Shown here: piece after piece, positions 20,845-31,320 of the stretch
Layout: the number at the start of each line of letters is the position of its first letter
Position numbering within the stretch: the first letter of the stretch is position 1
Assembly: GCF_035046485.1 (NCBI RefSeq)
Contig: NC_085137.1
Coordinates: forward strand, 38,546,566 to 38,610,565
Origin: Aedes albopictus
Taxonomy: Eukaryota > Arthropoda > Insecta > Diptera > Culicidae
Direction of reading: 5' to 3'
Length of the DNA stretch: 64,000 bases
Notes under the pieces: generated by a model
Databases searched by the model: none
What the model was told of the DNA's origin: nothing
What the model saw: only the letters and a program-made list of their open reading frames with translations
Position numbers and translations under genes: made by a program

Positions 20845-23800
20845 ATGTTGCAGCCCGCAAAAGTCTGCGGTAAGTGCTCATCCGGCGGAATGATAGATAG
20901 GATGGTCGGCTGTGACATGTGTGACGTCTGGTTCCACCCGGGATGTGTGGAAGTAACCGAGACAAACCTGAACCCAGACAAGACCTGGAAATGTGCCCAT
21001 TGTGCGAATGACGAGGACAGGGAAGTCGCTAGCCAACACACCAACAAGTCGATGCGAAGTTCGGCGAGCAGCAGAGCCCGAAAAGAGCTGCTGTTGCGGC
21101 AGCTGGAGGAACAGCGGGCGTTGAAACTCAAACAACGCGCAGAGGAGGACGAGATTCGGAAGAAGCGAGCGGAGGAGGACGAGGCTTTCCTCCAGCAAAA
21201 ATTGGATATCATTTTGGAGGACGATAACGAGAGCAGGATCAGCAGGCTGAGTAGTCGGGCAAGCCAAAGGAAAGTTGCGGACTGGCTTAACCATGGCCAA
21301 GCCGGCCACACAGTAGCGACTAGTTCGTCGCCCAACAGAGTCGTTTCGCAGCAATCTTCAGCCCAACAGTTTGCGTTGTCGTCAAGAGGTACCGTGGCGC
21401 AAGCCAGTACCAACGTCGTGCCACCAGACGGAGTTCCTGCATCAACATCGACTCCACAGTCAGGTAAAGAAGTGTTAAGAATCCAAGATGTAGAAGTCCC
21501 TCAGACAAACGTACCAGTAGGCTCCATTCCTTCCCTGGAGAACTTTAACCGAACCATCTGCGAAACCAGTAGCCAGGTACCGTCTGGTCTAGCAACAGTA
21601 TATAGAGATAGGCAAGCCTTTCCCCTTTATACGTTATCTCAAATTCCACAAGATAATAATATTGAAAAAAGTGTATTTCCCAAATCGTCATTCGTGGAGA
21701 CAAAACTAACTTTCTCGGGTCAAACTCCGCAATCTGTTCCATCGAAGTACCATGTTACGTTCGGTCCGGATAGGGGAAAATTACCGGTAGCGCCACCGGA
21801 ATCGCAAAATGTAAACTCTTACTCTTTGGTAAATGTGCCCACGGTAGCTTCGGTCCTACCACCGAGTAGTGCCATGTCTTACGCGAGTGCATCAGTACCA
21901 CCACCACCATCAGCAGCCGCTTTCTATCCTGAAGCGAGTCAACGGTTACCGTTACCCAATGTTACTGCAACGTCCGCAGTGCAGTCCGGCCCGCAGCAGT
22001 TTAGTACGTCGTATATGGGAGCACCGAATCAGCTTGCGCCTAGCAATGCGCAGCTTGCGGCAAGACAGGTCATGCCACGCGAGTTACCACATTTCTCCGG
22101 GGACCCACAGGACTGGCCGTTGTTCTCCAGTTCGTTCTACAACTCGACTGCCGCATGTGGTTTCACAGATGTGGAGAATCTTGCCAGGCTTCAACGGTGT
22201 CTAAAAGGACATGCCCTAGATTCGGTAAAAAGTCGTCTATTGATGCCAGAATCGGTACCTCATGTTATGGAAACCTTACGGAGGTTGTATGGCAGGCCAG
22301 AGGTGCTAATTCATACACTCTTGCGGAAACTGCGCAGCGTCCCACCACCGAGAACGGAAAACTTACAGTCGATCATCGCGTTTGGAATGGCTGTGCGGAA
22401 CTTGGTGGACCACATGTTTATCGCACAAATGACGGATCATCTACGCAACCCTATGCTTCTTCACGAGCTTGTGGAGAAACTTCCATCGCAACTGAAAATG
22501 CAATGGTCGTGGTACAAGCGCGCACAAGTAGATGTCAACCTGGCGACATTCGGGGAGTTCATGACCGAGCTAGTCAACACAGCCTCGGACGTGACGCTTC
22601 CATTGGACGCCCAAGCTCAACAACCTCGGCAGAACCAAGCAGGGAAGGACAAGCAGAAGCTGTATGTGCATTCGGAGACAAGGGGAGAAGTTGCTGCGAC
22701 GACATCGAATACCATAGGTAGTTCCAAGCCTGCGCCAAGGTCGTGTGAAATGAAGAGATGCTGCCACTACTGCTCCAGCGAGGAGCACGAGGTAGCCGCT
22801 TGTCCACAGTTTCAGGCTTTGGATATCGACGGAAGATGGAAGGCGATTCGGTCCATGGGCCTGTGCAGAACATGTCTGATACCACATCGAAAGTGGCCTT
22901 GTCGCTCAGGAAAGGAGTGCGGAGTTGAAGGTTGCCGATTACGCCACAACGCGATGCTGCATTCGCGGGCTGCTACAAATGCCGTTACTCGTCAGAGCAC
23001 GGCGGATGGCAGACAGTTTTCGAACGGCGCCAACGTTACCCAGCAAAACCATCATTCAACGTTGAACTACTGTCTCTTCCGTTATCTTCCGGTAACGCTC
23101 GAAGTGAATGGGAAACGAATTGATACGTACGCCTTCCTCGATGATGGTTGCCAAACAACGCTGATGGAAGCCGGGTTGGCGGCGGACCTACAGATTACGG
23201 GGCCAGCCGAGTCTCTTTGGCTCGGGTGGACAAGTAATATCTCACGTGAAGAGAAAGGATCGCAGCGAGTAGCAGTAAAAATATCCGGTTCCGGACTCAA
23301 GAACCAGTTCCAACTCAACAATGTGCGCACAGTTCAAAAGCTTCAGCTGCAAGAACAGACGTTCCAGTACGAAGAACTGCAGAAGATTTACCCCCATTTA
23401 CGTGGTCTCCCGCTCCGCAGTTACGTTGATGCGGTTCCTAGAATTATCATCGGCATCGAACACGCACAGCTGCTGACGACGTTGAAGGTTCGAGAAGGTA
23501 GATCGAATGAACCGATAGCTGTAAAGACTCGGCTGGGATGGTGCGTTTATGGGAAGCAAGCCGGCGAGTCTGTAGCCGTTGAACGGTTGCACGTACACAC
23601 ACAGGAGCAACTAATCGAGAACCGAGAGCTGCACGATCTGATGCGGCAATATTTTGCAGTGGAAGAAGCAGCAGTAGCCACGCCTATCGAATCCGCAGAT
23701 GACATTAGAGCTCGTCAGATTCTGGACCAGACAACACGTAGAACTAACGGAGGGTTCGAGACCGGGCTACTCTGGAAATATGACCAACCAGTGTTTCCAG

Positions 23801-24639
23801 ATAGCTATCCACTAGCAGTTCGTAGACTACAGTCACTGGAAAAGCGGCTCGACAGAGACCAAGAGCTGAAGAAGAAAGTTGTGTCTCTGATTGAAGAATA
23901 CGAGGAAAAGGGATACGCACACAAAATCACTCAGGAGGAGATGGAATCAAACGATTCGAATCGAGTGTGGTATTTACCCTTAGGTGTCGTGAGAAACCCC
24001 AAGAAGCCGACTAAAGTTCGGCTTATTTGGGACGCAGCAGCGAGGGTGCATGGTCTATCACTAAATGATATGCTCCTGAAAGGACCGGATATGCTAACAT
24101 CCTTGTTCTCTGTTCTGCTGAGGTTTAGGCAGCGTTCAATCGCGGTATGTGGGGATATCCGCGAAATGTTCCACCAAATTCGGATCATTCCTCAAGACAA
24201 GCAGGCTCAACGATTTCTGTTTCGCGAGTGTCACGAACAACCTCCACAGATTTACGTTATGGACGTGGCTACGTTCGGCGCATCATGTTCACCCTGTTTG
24301 TCGCAGTTTATCAAGAACAAAAATGCTGAAGAATTTGAGTCACAGTTTCCGAAGGCAGCCGAAGCAATTATCAACGCTCACTATGTGGACGACTACCTCG
24401 ATAGCGTAGATTCCACCAAGGAAGCCGTACAGTTAGTGAACGAGGTGAAGCACGTGCACTCTCTAGGAGGGTTTGAAATAAGGAACTTCTCTTCGAACTC
24501 GCCGGACGTTCTACTGCAGTTGGGGGAAACCACGTGTATGGAGGCGAAATCGCTGGATTTGGATGGCTCAAAGCACGTCGAACGTGTCTTGGTATGGTGT
24601 GGAATCCCAAAAAAGATGTGTTTTGCTTCGACGTTCTGA
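20845..24639 (+). CDS. BEL Gag-protease-reverse transcriptase frame (1,264 codons)
   Basis: This is the 5' part of the BEL polyprotein. Residues 8-53 form a C4HC3 PHD finger (C8, C11, C23, C26, H31, C34, C50, C53). Residues about 75-130 are a charged coiled coil (RKELLLRQLEEQRALKLKQR). A proline/serine-rich linker leads to the Gag core (DUF1759-like, about 410-570, starting PRELPHFSGDPQDWPLF). A CCHC knuckle is at C640, C643, H648, C653. The aspartic protease motif LDDGCQ is at 765-770 (A17/DUF1758 type). The reverse transcriptase follows, with catalytic YVDD at 1180-1183. The ATG is the first in frame, 47 bp after the LTR, with context CCACCATG. The frame leaves the expected protein near base 24,590 and stops at 24,639, while the adjacent frame carries on. 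This is consistent with loss of one base in the copy rather than the usual continuous BEL frame. Confidence 0.93.
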   Translation: MLQPAKVCGKCSSGGMIDRMVGCDMCDVWFHPGCVEVTETNLNPDKTWKCAHCANDEDREVASQHTNKSMRSSASSRARKELLLRQLEEQRALKLKQRAEEDEIRKKRAEEDEAFLQQKLDIILEDDNESRISRLSSRASQRKVADWLNHGQAGHTVATSSSPNRVVSQQSSAQQFALSSRGTVAQASTNVVPPDGVPASTSTPQSGKEVLRIQDVEVPQTNVPVGSIPSLENFNRTICETSSQVPSGLATVYRDRQAFPLYTLSQIPQDNNIEKSVFPKSSFVETKLTFSGQTPQSVPSKYHVTFGPDRGKLPVAPPESQNVNSYSLVNVPTVASVLPPSSAMSYASASVPPPPSAAAFYPEASQRLPLPNVTATSAVQSGPQQFSTSYMGAPNQLAPSNAQLAARQVMPRELPHFSGDPQDWPLFSSSFYNSTAACGFTDVENLARLQRCLKGHALDSVKSRLLMPESVPHVMETLRRLYGRPEVLIHTLLRKLRSVPPPRTENLQSIIAFGMAVRNLVDHMFIAQMTDHLRNPMLLHELVEKLPSQLKMQWSWYKRAQVDVNLATFGEFMTELVNTASDVTLPLDAQAQQPRQNQAGKDKQKLYVHSETRGEVAATTSNTIGSSKPAPRSCEMKRCCHYCSSEEHEVAACPQFQALDIDGRWKAIRSMGLCRTCLIPHRKWPCRSGKECGVEGCRLRHNAMLHSRAATNAVTRQSTADGRQFSNGANVTQQNHHSTLNYCLFRYLPVTLEVNGKRIDTYAFLDDGCQTTLMEAGLAADLQITGPAESLWLGWTSNISREEKGSQRVAVKISGSGLKNQFQLNNVRTVQKLQLQEQTFQYEELQKIYPHLRGLPLRSYVDAVPRIIIGIEHAQLLTTLKVREGRSNEPIAVKTRLGWCVYGKQAGESVAVERLHVHTQEQLIENRELHDLMRQYFAVEEAAVATPIESADDIRARQILDQTTRRTNGGFETGLLWKYDQPVFPDSYPLAVRRLQSLEKRLDRDQELKKKVVSLIEEYEEKGYAHKITQEEMESNDSNRVWYLPLGVVRNPKKPTKVRLIWDAAARVHGLSLNDMLLKGPDMLTSLFSVLLRFRQRSIAVCGDIREMFHQIRIIPQDKQAQRFLFRECHEQPPQIYVMDVATFGASCSPCLSQFIKNKNAEEFESQFPKAAEAIINAHYVDDYLDSVDSTKEAVQLVNEVKHVHSLGGFEIRNFSSNSPDVLLQLGETTCMEAKSLDLDGSKHVERVLVWCGIPKKMCFASTF

Positions 24640-27161
24640 TGAAGGACGACTTACAGAAGCTCTTGGCGCAGGAGTTGACGCCAACAAAGCGCCAAGTATT
24701 GCGACTAGTGATGTCCCTCTTCGACCCGTATGGATTCATCGCTCACTACATTGTACACGGCAAGATCTTGATGCAGCATATTTGGAGATCAGGTACGGAA
24801 TGGGACGACGATATCCCACTGGAGCTGCAAGAAATGTGGAGAAGATGGGTTGGACTTTTGGAGCAACTGCAAGAAGTCGAAGTTCCACGTTGTTTTTTCG
24901 GTGAAAACGGCAGCGGTAATCCCAGCAGCATCCAACTACACGTGTTCGTAGACGCGAGCGAACTTGCTTACGCGTGTGCCGCCTATTTGCGTATAATGCA
25001 GGCCGGAGCAATCCGCTGCGTCCTCGTTGCGGCGAAAATAAAGGTGGCGCCCTTAAAGCCGCTATCTATTCCTCGCCTTGAGCTCCAGGCTTGCGTTATT
25101 GGATGCCGTCTGATGGAAACCGTACAATCCGCATTAAGCTTAACGGTTGAAAAACGCTATTTCTGGAGCGACTCTGCTACGGCTCTCGCATGGATCAAGT
25201 CCGACAGCCGAAGATACCATCCTTTCGTGGCCTTCCGAGTGGGCGAAAATTTGAATACTTCCTACGTAGACGAGTGGTGCCACGTTCCGTCTAAGCAGAA
25301 TGTAGCAGATGACGCCACAAAGTGGGGAGGTGGCCCCGATTTCAATCCGAATAGCCGCTGGTACGTAGGTGAAGCCTTCCTTTATCGGTCTATGTCCGAG
25401 TGGCCGAAGCAGGCCGGAAAGCAGTGGGAAACAAACGAAGAATTACGTAGCGTTTTCCACTTTCATCGAGAAATACCATTACCGCTGATCGACGTGAGCA
25501 GATTTTCAAACTGGAATCGCTTAGTGCGATCGACAGCCTACGTGTTTCGAGCAGTACAGAAGTTTCGTGGACGGAAGATTGAGAGAGAGTTGACTAGTGA
25601 TGAGCTGTTACAGGCTGAAAATCTGCTGTGGCGGCAGACTCAGTTTCAAGCCTACCCGGACGAGTATAGTGTATTGAAGCATAATCAGCAAAATCCGAGT
25701 GAATCACTGAAACCACTGGAAAAGTGCAGCGCATTGTACCGAGAATCACCGTTTATGGATGAAGCAGGAATAATCAGAATGAACAGCAGGATCGTAACCG
25801 CTCCTGAGTCTCCCTTCGAAACCAAATGCCCGATAATTCTGCCGAAGGATCACGAGCTAACTCACCTATTAGTAGATAGCTATCACCGACGCTTCCTGCA
25901 CATGCACAACGACACGGTGTTCAACGAAATTCGGCAGCGGTTCAGAATACCACAGCTGCGTCCAGTCATCAAGCGGATCGTCAGGAGTTGCCAGCGCTGC
26001 CAAATTAGAAAAGCCGCGCCTCAGGCGCCAATGATGTCAGCACTTCCAGCAGTTCGCCTTACTCCGCATATTCGTCCATTTAGTTACACCGGCGTTGACT
26101 ATTTCGGCCCCATAATGGTCAAGCAGGGTCGGTGCCTGGTCAAGCGTTGGGTGGCATTATTCACGTGCCTGACCATACGTGCGATACACCTAGAGATCGT
26201 CCACAGCCTATCGACGCAATCTTGCGTAATGGCAATTCGTCGGTTTGTGAATCGTCGAGGTTTCCCATCAGCGTTCTACTCCGACAACGGGACCTGCTTC
26301 AAGGGAGCCAGTAATATGCTGGCAGAACAGATTCAAACCATACATCAGGATTGTGCAGCCACCTTCACAAATGCTAGAACAATCTGGCACTTTAACCCGC
26401 CATCTGCGCCTCATATGGGTGGATGCTGGGAGCGGATGGTCCGCTCCGTCAAAGCCGCTATGGCGGCCATCTCTGAGCACTCTCGTCATCCCAGTGATGA
26501 AGTACTCGAGACGGTAGTGTTGGATGCTGAAGCTATAGTTAATTCTCGCCCGTTAACCTACATTCCGCTGGACGACGCAGACCAAGAGGCTCTTACGCCG
26601 AACCACTTTCTTCTGTACGGCACTCAGGGGATCGTTCAACCCAGGACAGCCTTCATACCTGAGGGCGCGACACTACGGGACAGTTGGAAACTCACTCAAT
26701 ATTTGTCGGATCAGTTCTGGAAACGATGGGTGCGTGAATATTTGCCAACGATTAGCAGACGCACAAAGTGGTTCCAACCGATCAAACCCTTAAAGCGGGG
26801 AGATCTAGTGTTCATAATAGATCAGAACAAACGGAATGGTTGGTTGAGAGGCCGTATCATCGAGGTGTTCCAAGGGAAGGATGGACAGGTTAGGAGCGCA
26901 AAGGTTCAAACTATGGAAGGAGTACTGATCAGGCCGGTCGTGAAGTTAGCTTTGCTGGACGTACACGTGAAAGAGGAACAGGAAGATGGTGGCTCCAGAG
27001 AGGTAGGTTCTCCGGAACTTCACGGGTGGGGGAATGTAAAGGAACCACAGGGCAGGCACATGCAAGCAACGCATTTGGTGAGTTCCGCATCACCCATCAA
27101 CTGTCCGTTTGACGTCGAACAGAGAAACTTCAGGGATAATGAGAAGACAGAATTTCAATGA
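24534..27161 (+). CDS. BEL RNase H-integrase frame (continuation of the polyprotein)
   Basis: This is the continuation of the polyprotein in the -1 frame. It becomes meaningful from about 24,590 (GMVWNPKKDVFCFDVL), so the nominal ATG at 24,534 is not a real start. RNase H motifs include VFVDAS (about 24,943), LELQA (about 25,078) and WSDS (about 25,163). The integrase zinc-binding part has HRRFLH and CQRCQ (about 25,885-26,005). The catalytic core shows GVDYFGP (about 26,093), SDNGT (about 26,280) and CWERM (about 26,425) as the D, D and E sites. A DUF5641-like C-terminal domain (about 26,700-26,970) contains KPLKRGDLVFI and RGRIIEVFQG. The frame runs on for 127 nt into the 3' LTR before stopping. 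With the frameshift, the intact enzyme set cannot be made by simple translation unless ribosomes shift frame. Confidence 0.92.
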   Translation: MYGGEIAGFGWLKARRTCLGMVWNPKKDVFCFDVLMKDDLQKLLAQELTPTKRQVLRLVMSLFDPYGFIAHYIVHGKILMQHIWRSGTEWDDDIPLELQEMWRRWVGLLEQLQEVEVPRCFFGENGSGNPSSIQLHVFVDASELAYACAAYLRIMQAGAIRCVLVAAKIKVAPLKPLSIPRLELQACVIGCRLMETVQSALSLTVEKRYFWSDSATALAWIKSDSRRYHPFVAFRVGENLNTSYVDEWCHVPSKQNVADDATKWGGGPDFNPNSRWYVGEAFLYRSMSEWPKQAGKQWETNEELRSVFHFHREIPLPLIDVSRFSNWNRLVRSTAYVFRAVQKFRGRKIERELTSDELLQAENLLWRQTQFQAYPDEYSVLKHNQQNPSESLKPLEKCSALYRESPFMDEAGIIRMNSRIVTAPESPFETKCPIILPKDHELTHLLVDSYHRRFLHMHNDTVFNEIRQRFRIPQLRPVIKRIVRSCQRCQIRKAAPQAPMMSALPAVRLTPHIRPFSYTGVDYFGPIMVKQGRCLVKRWVALFTCLTIRAIHLEIVHSLSTQSCVMAIRRFVNRRGFPSAFYSDNGTCFKGASNMLAEQIQTIHQDCAATFTNARTIWHFNPPSAPHMGGCWERMVRSVKAAMAAISEHSRHPSDEVLETVVLDAEAIVNSRPLTYIPLDDADQEALTPNHFLLYGTQGIVQPRTAFIPEGATLRDSWKLTQYLSDQFWKRWVREYLPTISRRTKWFQPIKPLKRGDLVFIIDQNKRNGWLRGRIIEVFQGKDGQVRSAKVQTMEGVLIRPVVKLALLDVHVKEEQEDGGSREVGSPELHGWGNVKEPQGRHMQATHLVSSASPINCPFDVEQRNFRDNEKTEFQ

Positions 27162-27649
27162 TTCGATAGTGACGGAGCGAAGAAGTATCGAGTAGATTAT
27201 TTGTTGCTCAAACTAAATGATTTGGTGAATGCCGTTGTGAATTGGCTTGAAATATGAAATTAGTTGCCTAGGTGAATTCTTTATTATTCTAAAATTTGTA
27301 CTATGCTTATTCTAACAGAAAATTTATTATAGATCTAGAACTAGTTTTTCGGCATAATATAGTTCATTATTCTATCGCGCAAGCTAAAAGCAAACGGTAA
27401 TTTAACCTATATTTCTACTAGAACTCATTAAAGTAAATTGAATTTATTACCCACAGCTTTCACCAAGAAAATACATGCAATGTCATGCATGGTAGTTGTT
27501 CGATCAATTAGTTGTCGAGAAATGTACGAATATGTAAGTAAAATCAAGAACTTATACCTAATTGATCATAGTCTGAATAATAAATTATTTACAGCTTTAA
27601 AGCTGCGATTGCTGCTAAAAGATCGAGCTTCTCGTACTGATCCGAAACA
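27035..27649 (+). repeat. BEL 3' LTR
   Basis: 615 bp, identical to the 5' LTR wherever I compared them. The last 42 codons of the pol frame lie in its first 127 bp. It is followed directly by the target duplicate TTAGG. Confidence 0.93.
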
Positions 27650-28544
27650 TTAGGCATCAAGCATCAAAAGATCTCTTACGGGTTAAAAAACACCAATACC
27701 AATAGATGACGATAGAGATTTGGGTTTTTTCATGCCGAAACTGTCAGCGTTCCCTAAAAATAGATAAAAGAACGTGTTTCTATCCACGCCTTAGTAGCAT
27801 TTTAAGGATATTTACCCGTATTTTTTATTCATTTTGCGTGACTTCACCAGAGATTCACGATTATCAAAATCGAGAAGCACTGAACTGTAAACAAAACAAT
27901 TATGTTTCAACAGCTAATGTATGGGTTTATATCCAGCACTTACATCGCTTATTCAACCTTAGCACAGCCTTTGTTCAAAGCCGTTCAACCTTTAATCAGA
28001 CATGGAAGTATATAACTTGTTCTCCCATGAATCACTAAGACCGTACCATTCCAGGTGGAGCAGATGCTAAGGTAAGTGACTATAAATCAAAGCACCCAAT
28101 TATGATTCTCAATTATAATAAATATTTATATATTTCTCCTTCAGCCACTATGAACTGTATCCTACATCTACGCCTACAAAAGCTTAATGGTAATTCTGGC
28201 TAGAACTCTGTGGGACAAGTTTCATTGTTTTTGTTAGTGCTGCATAAGTGATGATTAATTGCTGAATTAAAGATGATTAAGCGACTCCAATGCTTCATCT
28301 GACCCTTATCTGTTCTATGAATAGAATAATAAATTATTCCCATTCTGGATACAAGCGCTTCTACAACCTTAATTCAGCCACCCAGAGAGCTTAAATCAAC
28401 TTATGGCTGAATAAAATCACCAAAATTGGATGTTTAAGAGCTGAACAAACGATTACAGTTCTTTTGCACAGCTTTTGTTCAAATGAAGGCTGATTTGCAC
28501 AAGCTACAGAAGCGCTTAATCAACATCAAATTGCTACCTGGGAT

Positions 28545-28680
28545 GCTTGGTGGAACTGTTTGGATTTCTCGTTGTAAATCCTGGGTGTATGTTTTTCTGG
28601 AGAAACTTCTGGGTGAATTCCCAATGGAACGTCTGGAGAATTCAGGAGCAAGAATGAGAAATTTCAGCTATTGAAAATAA
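28545..28680. repeat. Degenerate GGAATTCC-rich tract, right part
   Basis: Resumption of the 17.5-19.5 kb tract (GGAGAAACTTCTGGGTGAAT, CCAATGGAACGTCTGGAGAA). Just after it, AATTTCAGC...CTGGCACCTTGGCT (about 28,660-28,720) echoes 18,500-18,545. Confidence 0.55.
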
Positions 28681-30718
28681 AAATAATCAACTAACAAACT
28701 GGCACCTTGGCTGGCATTTTCGCTAGCATTCGCACGTCATCTGGGATTTTTGACAACAAATACAGTACAGCAAAGCTACCTTATTCCAGTAGTGCAACTC
28801 GTACACTCTTATCTACAATTAGGACGGTTATGTAAAACAAAAGATATGTACTTTTAAAACTGATTGAAAACCGTAATAAAACCAGATATGTTACTTAGGA
28901 TTGCACATGGCGGGTATGGGCGGCGCAGTCTAGAGCTGCGTACCATTGACAGTTGCATAATAGCTCCGCATGGCGTTCCGACCCACGTTTTTCTACGTTT
29001 CACGAATTCGTTTTTCTTCTGCTTTTGCCAGGCTGTTGGTAACGTAATTAAAGGATCTGATAAAAAAAAAAAAACGAAGCACTTCGTAATGTATTCCAGT
29101 AATATGAAAATGACCATTTTTCTCAGTGTGTAATGAGAAAACGCATCCAGATTAGCAGAATCACCGTTTCAAGCAAAGTCCAACCATGTCAGTATGTCTA
29201 TCTAATTATTGTGAGCTTGGTTGTCAAAACGATACCCGCAGGATATCGTATCCCGAAAATAGGAGCAACATGCATGGACATATCAGGCTGGCTGCATGTC
29301 AGTAGCAGCGGTCAGCCGGTCTTTTCAACGTCGCCCAGCGTGTCCGTTCCGTCCAGCCTGCCGGCCTTCCAGGCTACATTGTGGGGTGGGTCTGTTTATA
29401 TAACACAACAATTACGTCAAACACGGCCACTGTGGTTGGTGGTGGTGCGCAATGCTGTTTTGTTTTCGATTTTAGGCTTTTGGGGTGTGCGGTTTGATGC
29501 TTTGGAGCGGTGAATGATTATTTTCCAACGATAATTATGCTGGTTTTTTTTAACCTTCCGGGATGACCAAAACCAACATTGAAATGTCCGTGGTGTGCTC
29601 CTCCGGCTTTTAACGGTCCCGGTGGTCGGTGGCGATTGATTTCATTAGTGGCCATTTGGACCACCATTTGGGGTGAAAGGTAATTGACAGATTTGTAAAC
29701 CGAAATTAATGACCACATGGCGGTCGGTGGTGGTCTCAGCTGCTTGTATGATTCATGTCACTTTTTCAGAATTTGAGCAAATAAGGATGCGATGATATAG
29801 AAATGATGTCACGCGTTCGAAGCAATAAACTTTTTGCACCAAACACGTATGTACGTACAGAAGCATCACTTTGCTCGCGTTCAACAATCCGGCAGAGAAC
29901 CGACACCGTGCGTTTAATGACCGGATTCGAGTCTGGGTCATAAAACTAGTCCATCAACTCCCGATGGACTGTGTTTGTGCAAATACCGGCGCGGCGCTTG
30001 CTAGCCAGAGCAAAGTGCTGAGAATCAACCCAAAATATCGTATAAATATTTGTCCCAAATTTGCTGCGAGTAAATCATACCAGCACCAGCAGGGAAGTCA
30101 CGTCTTTTAATGGTCCTAAAAACAAATAGCAGCGCATCGCAACGCAACGGCACGCGCGTGGATAGCAGCAACATGACGAACAGTAACGGCCGGCGTGGCG
30201 GCGGTCATAAAGCACTGTGCACTGCTGCTTTCAATAACATCACAAATCGCCAACGTCCGGTGGCCACCGAGGAACGCTACGTCGACTCATTGCCAACCGT
30301 CAGGCAGTCAATGCATTTTATGGATGACATCAGGAATTAGGGAATGACTGCAGCCCAGACCGGTCTCGGTATATGATATAGTCCTCGCGGGCATTAGAGT
30401 CATGCTCTGATGTGCCATTTGTCTGTGATGATATGATTTTCCTCGGTCCGATAGAAAGGATATGATATGCGTGTGTGGCTAATCCTTAATCCTCGCCGCA
30501 CACAGTGCGGTCCTGCCGCGAATGGGACTGCCTGTCTGTCCCCTTAGTGACGTTTATTGCAGTACGTGTTGATGTGTTGCATAAATTGATGATGTACGGA
30601 CAGAGGACCGGTTTTAGTTTTTCATAAATGCACGGTATTCATCGATGCCATCGATGCCAGTCTGCCCTTTTTCGAATATTTTGAAACTCGATCAAATTCA
30701 TTACGCATATATTATATG
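28681..30718. other. Unique-looking intergenic DNA, no firm gene
   Basis: GC content is higher than the surroundings, especially 28,890-29,000, 29,270-29,700 and 29,880-30,560. Open frames of 60-126 residues occur on both strands (for example 29,133-29,513 and 30,110-30,340) but show no domain, no splice chain and little codon signal. Conserved non-coding or untranslated exonic DNA is possible. Confidence 0.4.
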
Positions 30719-31320
30719 GGCATTTTTCACAAAATTGGCCACAGCTCAGGAACGAAAAAAAGTGCATTCCTAAAATTTCAGCGATCAAAGCTTATAAAAT
30801 AACTTTCCCAAAAATATTTTTTTTTGATAATTTTCCACGATTTCGGGCATAGTTTTTCCAGCTTTTCATTATGAATTTTCGCAACGGTGGAAAACTTTTT
30901 TCACTTCATATTTTTTTCTTAGATTTCTGAGAAAATTTGCTTTCTTTTTCATTAAAAAACTACTTCATTCTTAAATTATGATATTTCAAAAAAAAAGGCT
31001 TGTATGGCACATTTGAACATTTTTCAACAAAATTGGCCATAAATCAAAAACGAAAAAAATCCACATTCCAAAAATTTCAGCGATTAAAGCTTATGAAATA
31101 ACCTTCTCAAAAATATTTTTTTGAAAATTTTCCACGAGTTCAGGCATAGTTTTTCCGGCTTTTCTTTACGAATTTTCTCAAATGTTCTTTTCTCAATTTC
31201 CTCAACTTTTGGGAAAACTTTTTCCAGTTTTTTGGATTTCGGAGAAAATTTGCTTTCATTTTCTAAACAATACTTTGTTTCTACGATGCTTTGTTCTTGA
31301 GATATGTTTTTTTCAAAAAA
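30719..31320. repeat. Two tandem copies of a ~295-bp unit
   Basis: ACAAAATTGGCC...CATAGTTTTTCC occurs twice in tandem, first unit from about 30,719 and second from about 31,013, with roughly 15-20 percent divergence. The units share AAATTTCAGCGATYAAAGCT and CATAGTTTTTCC landmarks. Origin unknown. Confidence 0.65.

Larger units (their letters stand above)
20183..27649 (+). mobile_element. BEL/Pao LTR retrotransposon, 7,467 bp
   Basis: Two 615-bp LTRs (TG...CA) bound an internal region coding for Gag, protease, reverse transcriptase, RNase H and integrase in that order, which is the BEL/Pao arrangement. The 5-bp direct repeat TTAGG flanks it (20,178-20,182 and 27,650-27,654), as expected for this superfamily. 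A purine-rich stretch GGGTGGGGGAA (27,024-27,034) touches the 3' LTR and fits a polypurine tract. I could not identify a primer-binding site in the 47 bp between the 5' LTR and the Gag ATG. The LTRs look identical, so the insertion is young, but one frameshift breaks the polyprotein. Confidence 0.95.
19469..28544. mobile_element. Older TIR element, split by the BEL insertion
   Basis: The left end ATCCCAAATAGCAAT (19,469-19,483) is matched by the inverse of the right end ATTGCTACCTGGGAT (28,530-28,544), 13 of 15 bases. Both ends are followed inward by repeated GCTGAACAA/GCTGAATAA motifs (near 19,487, 19,506, 19,540, 28,410 and 28,440), the subterminal repeats usual in DNA transposons. Removing the 7.47-kb BEL and one TTAGG leaves about 1.6 kb, with no transposase frame, so it is non-autonomous. 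Outside both ends the same degenerate GGAATTCC tract continues. The exact target duplication is unclear. Confidence 0.6.

Noticed and set aside
20586..20873. 95-codon frame in the 5' LTR (repeated at 27,438-27,653)
   Set aside because: LTR sequence present twice, overlapping the Gag start in another frame, with no recognised domain.
22570..22887. Minus-strand frames of 103-105 codons inside the BEL Gag
   Set aside because: Shadows of the long Gag-Pol frame on the opposite strand.
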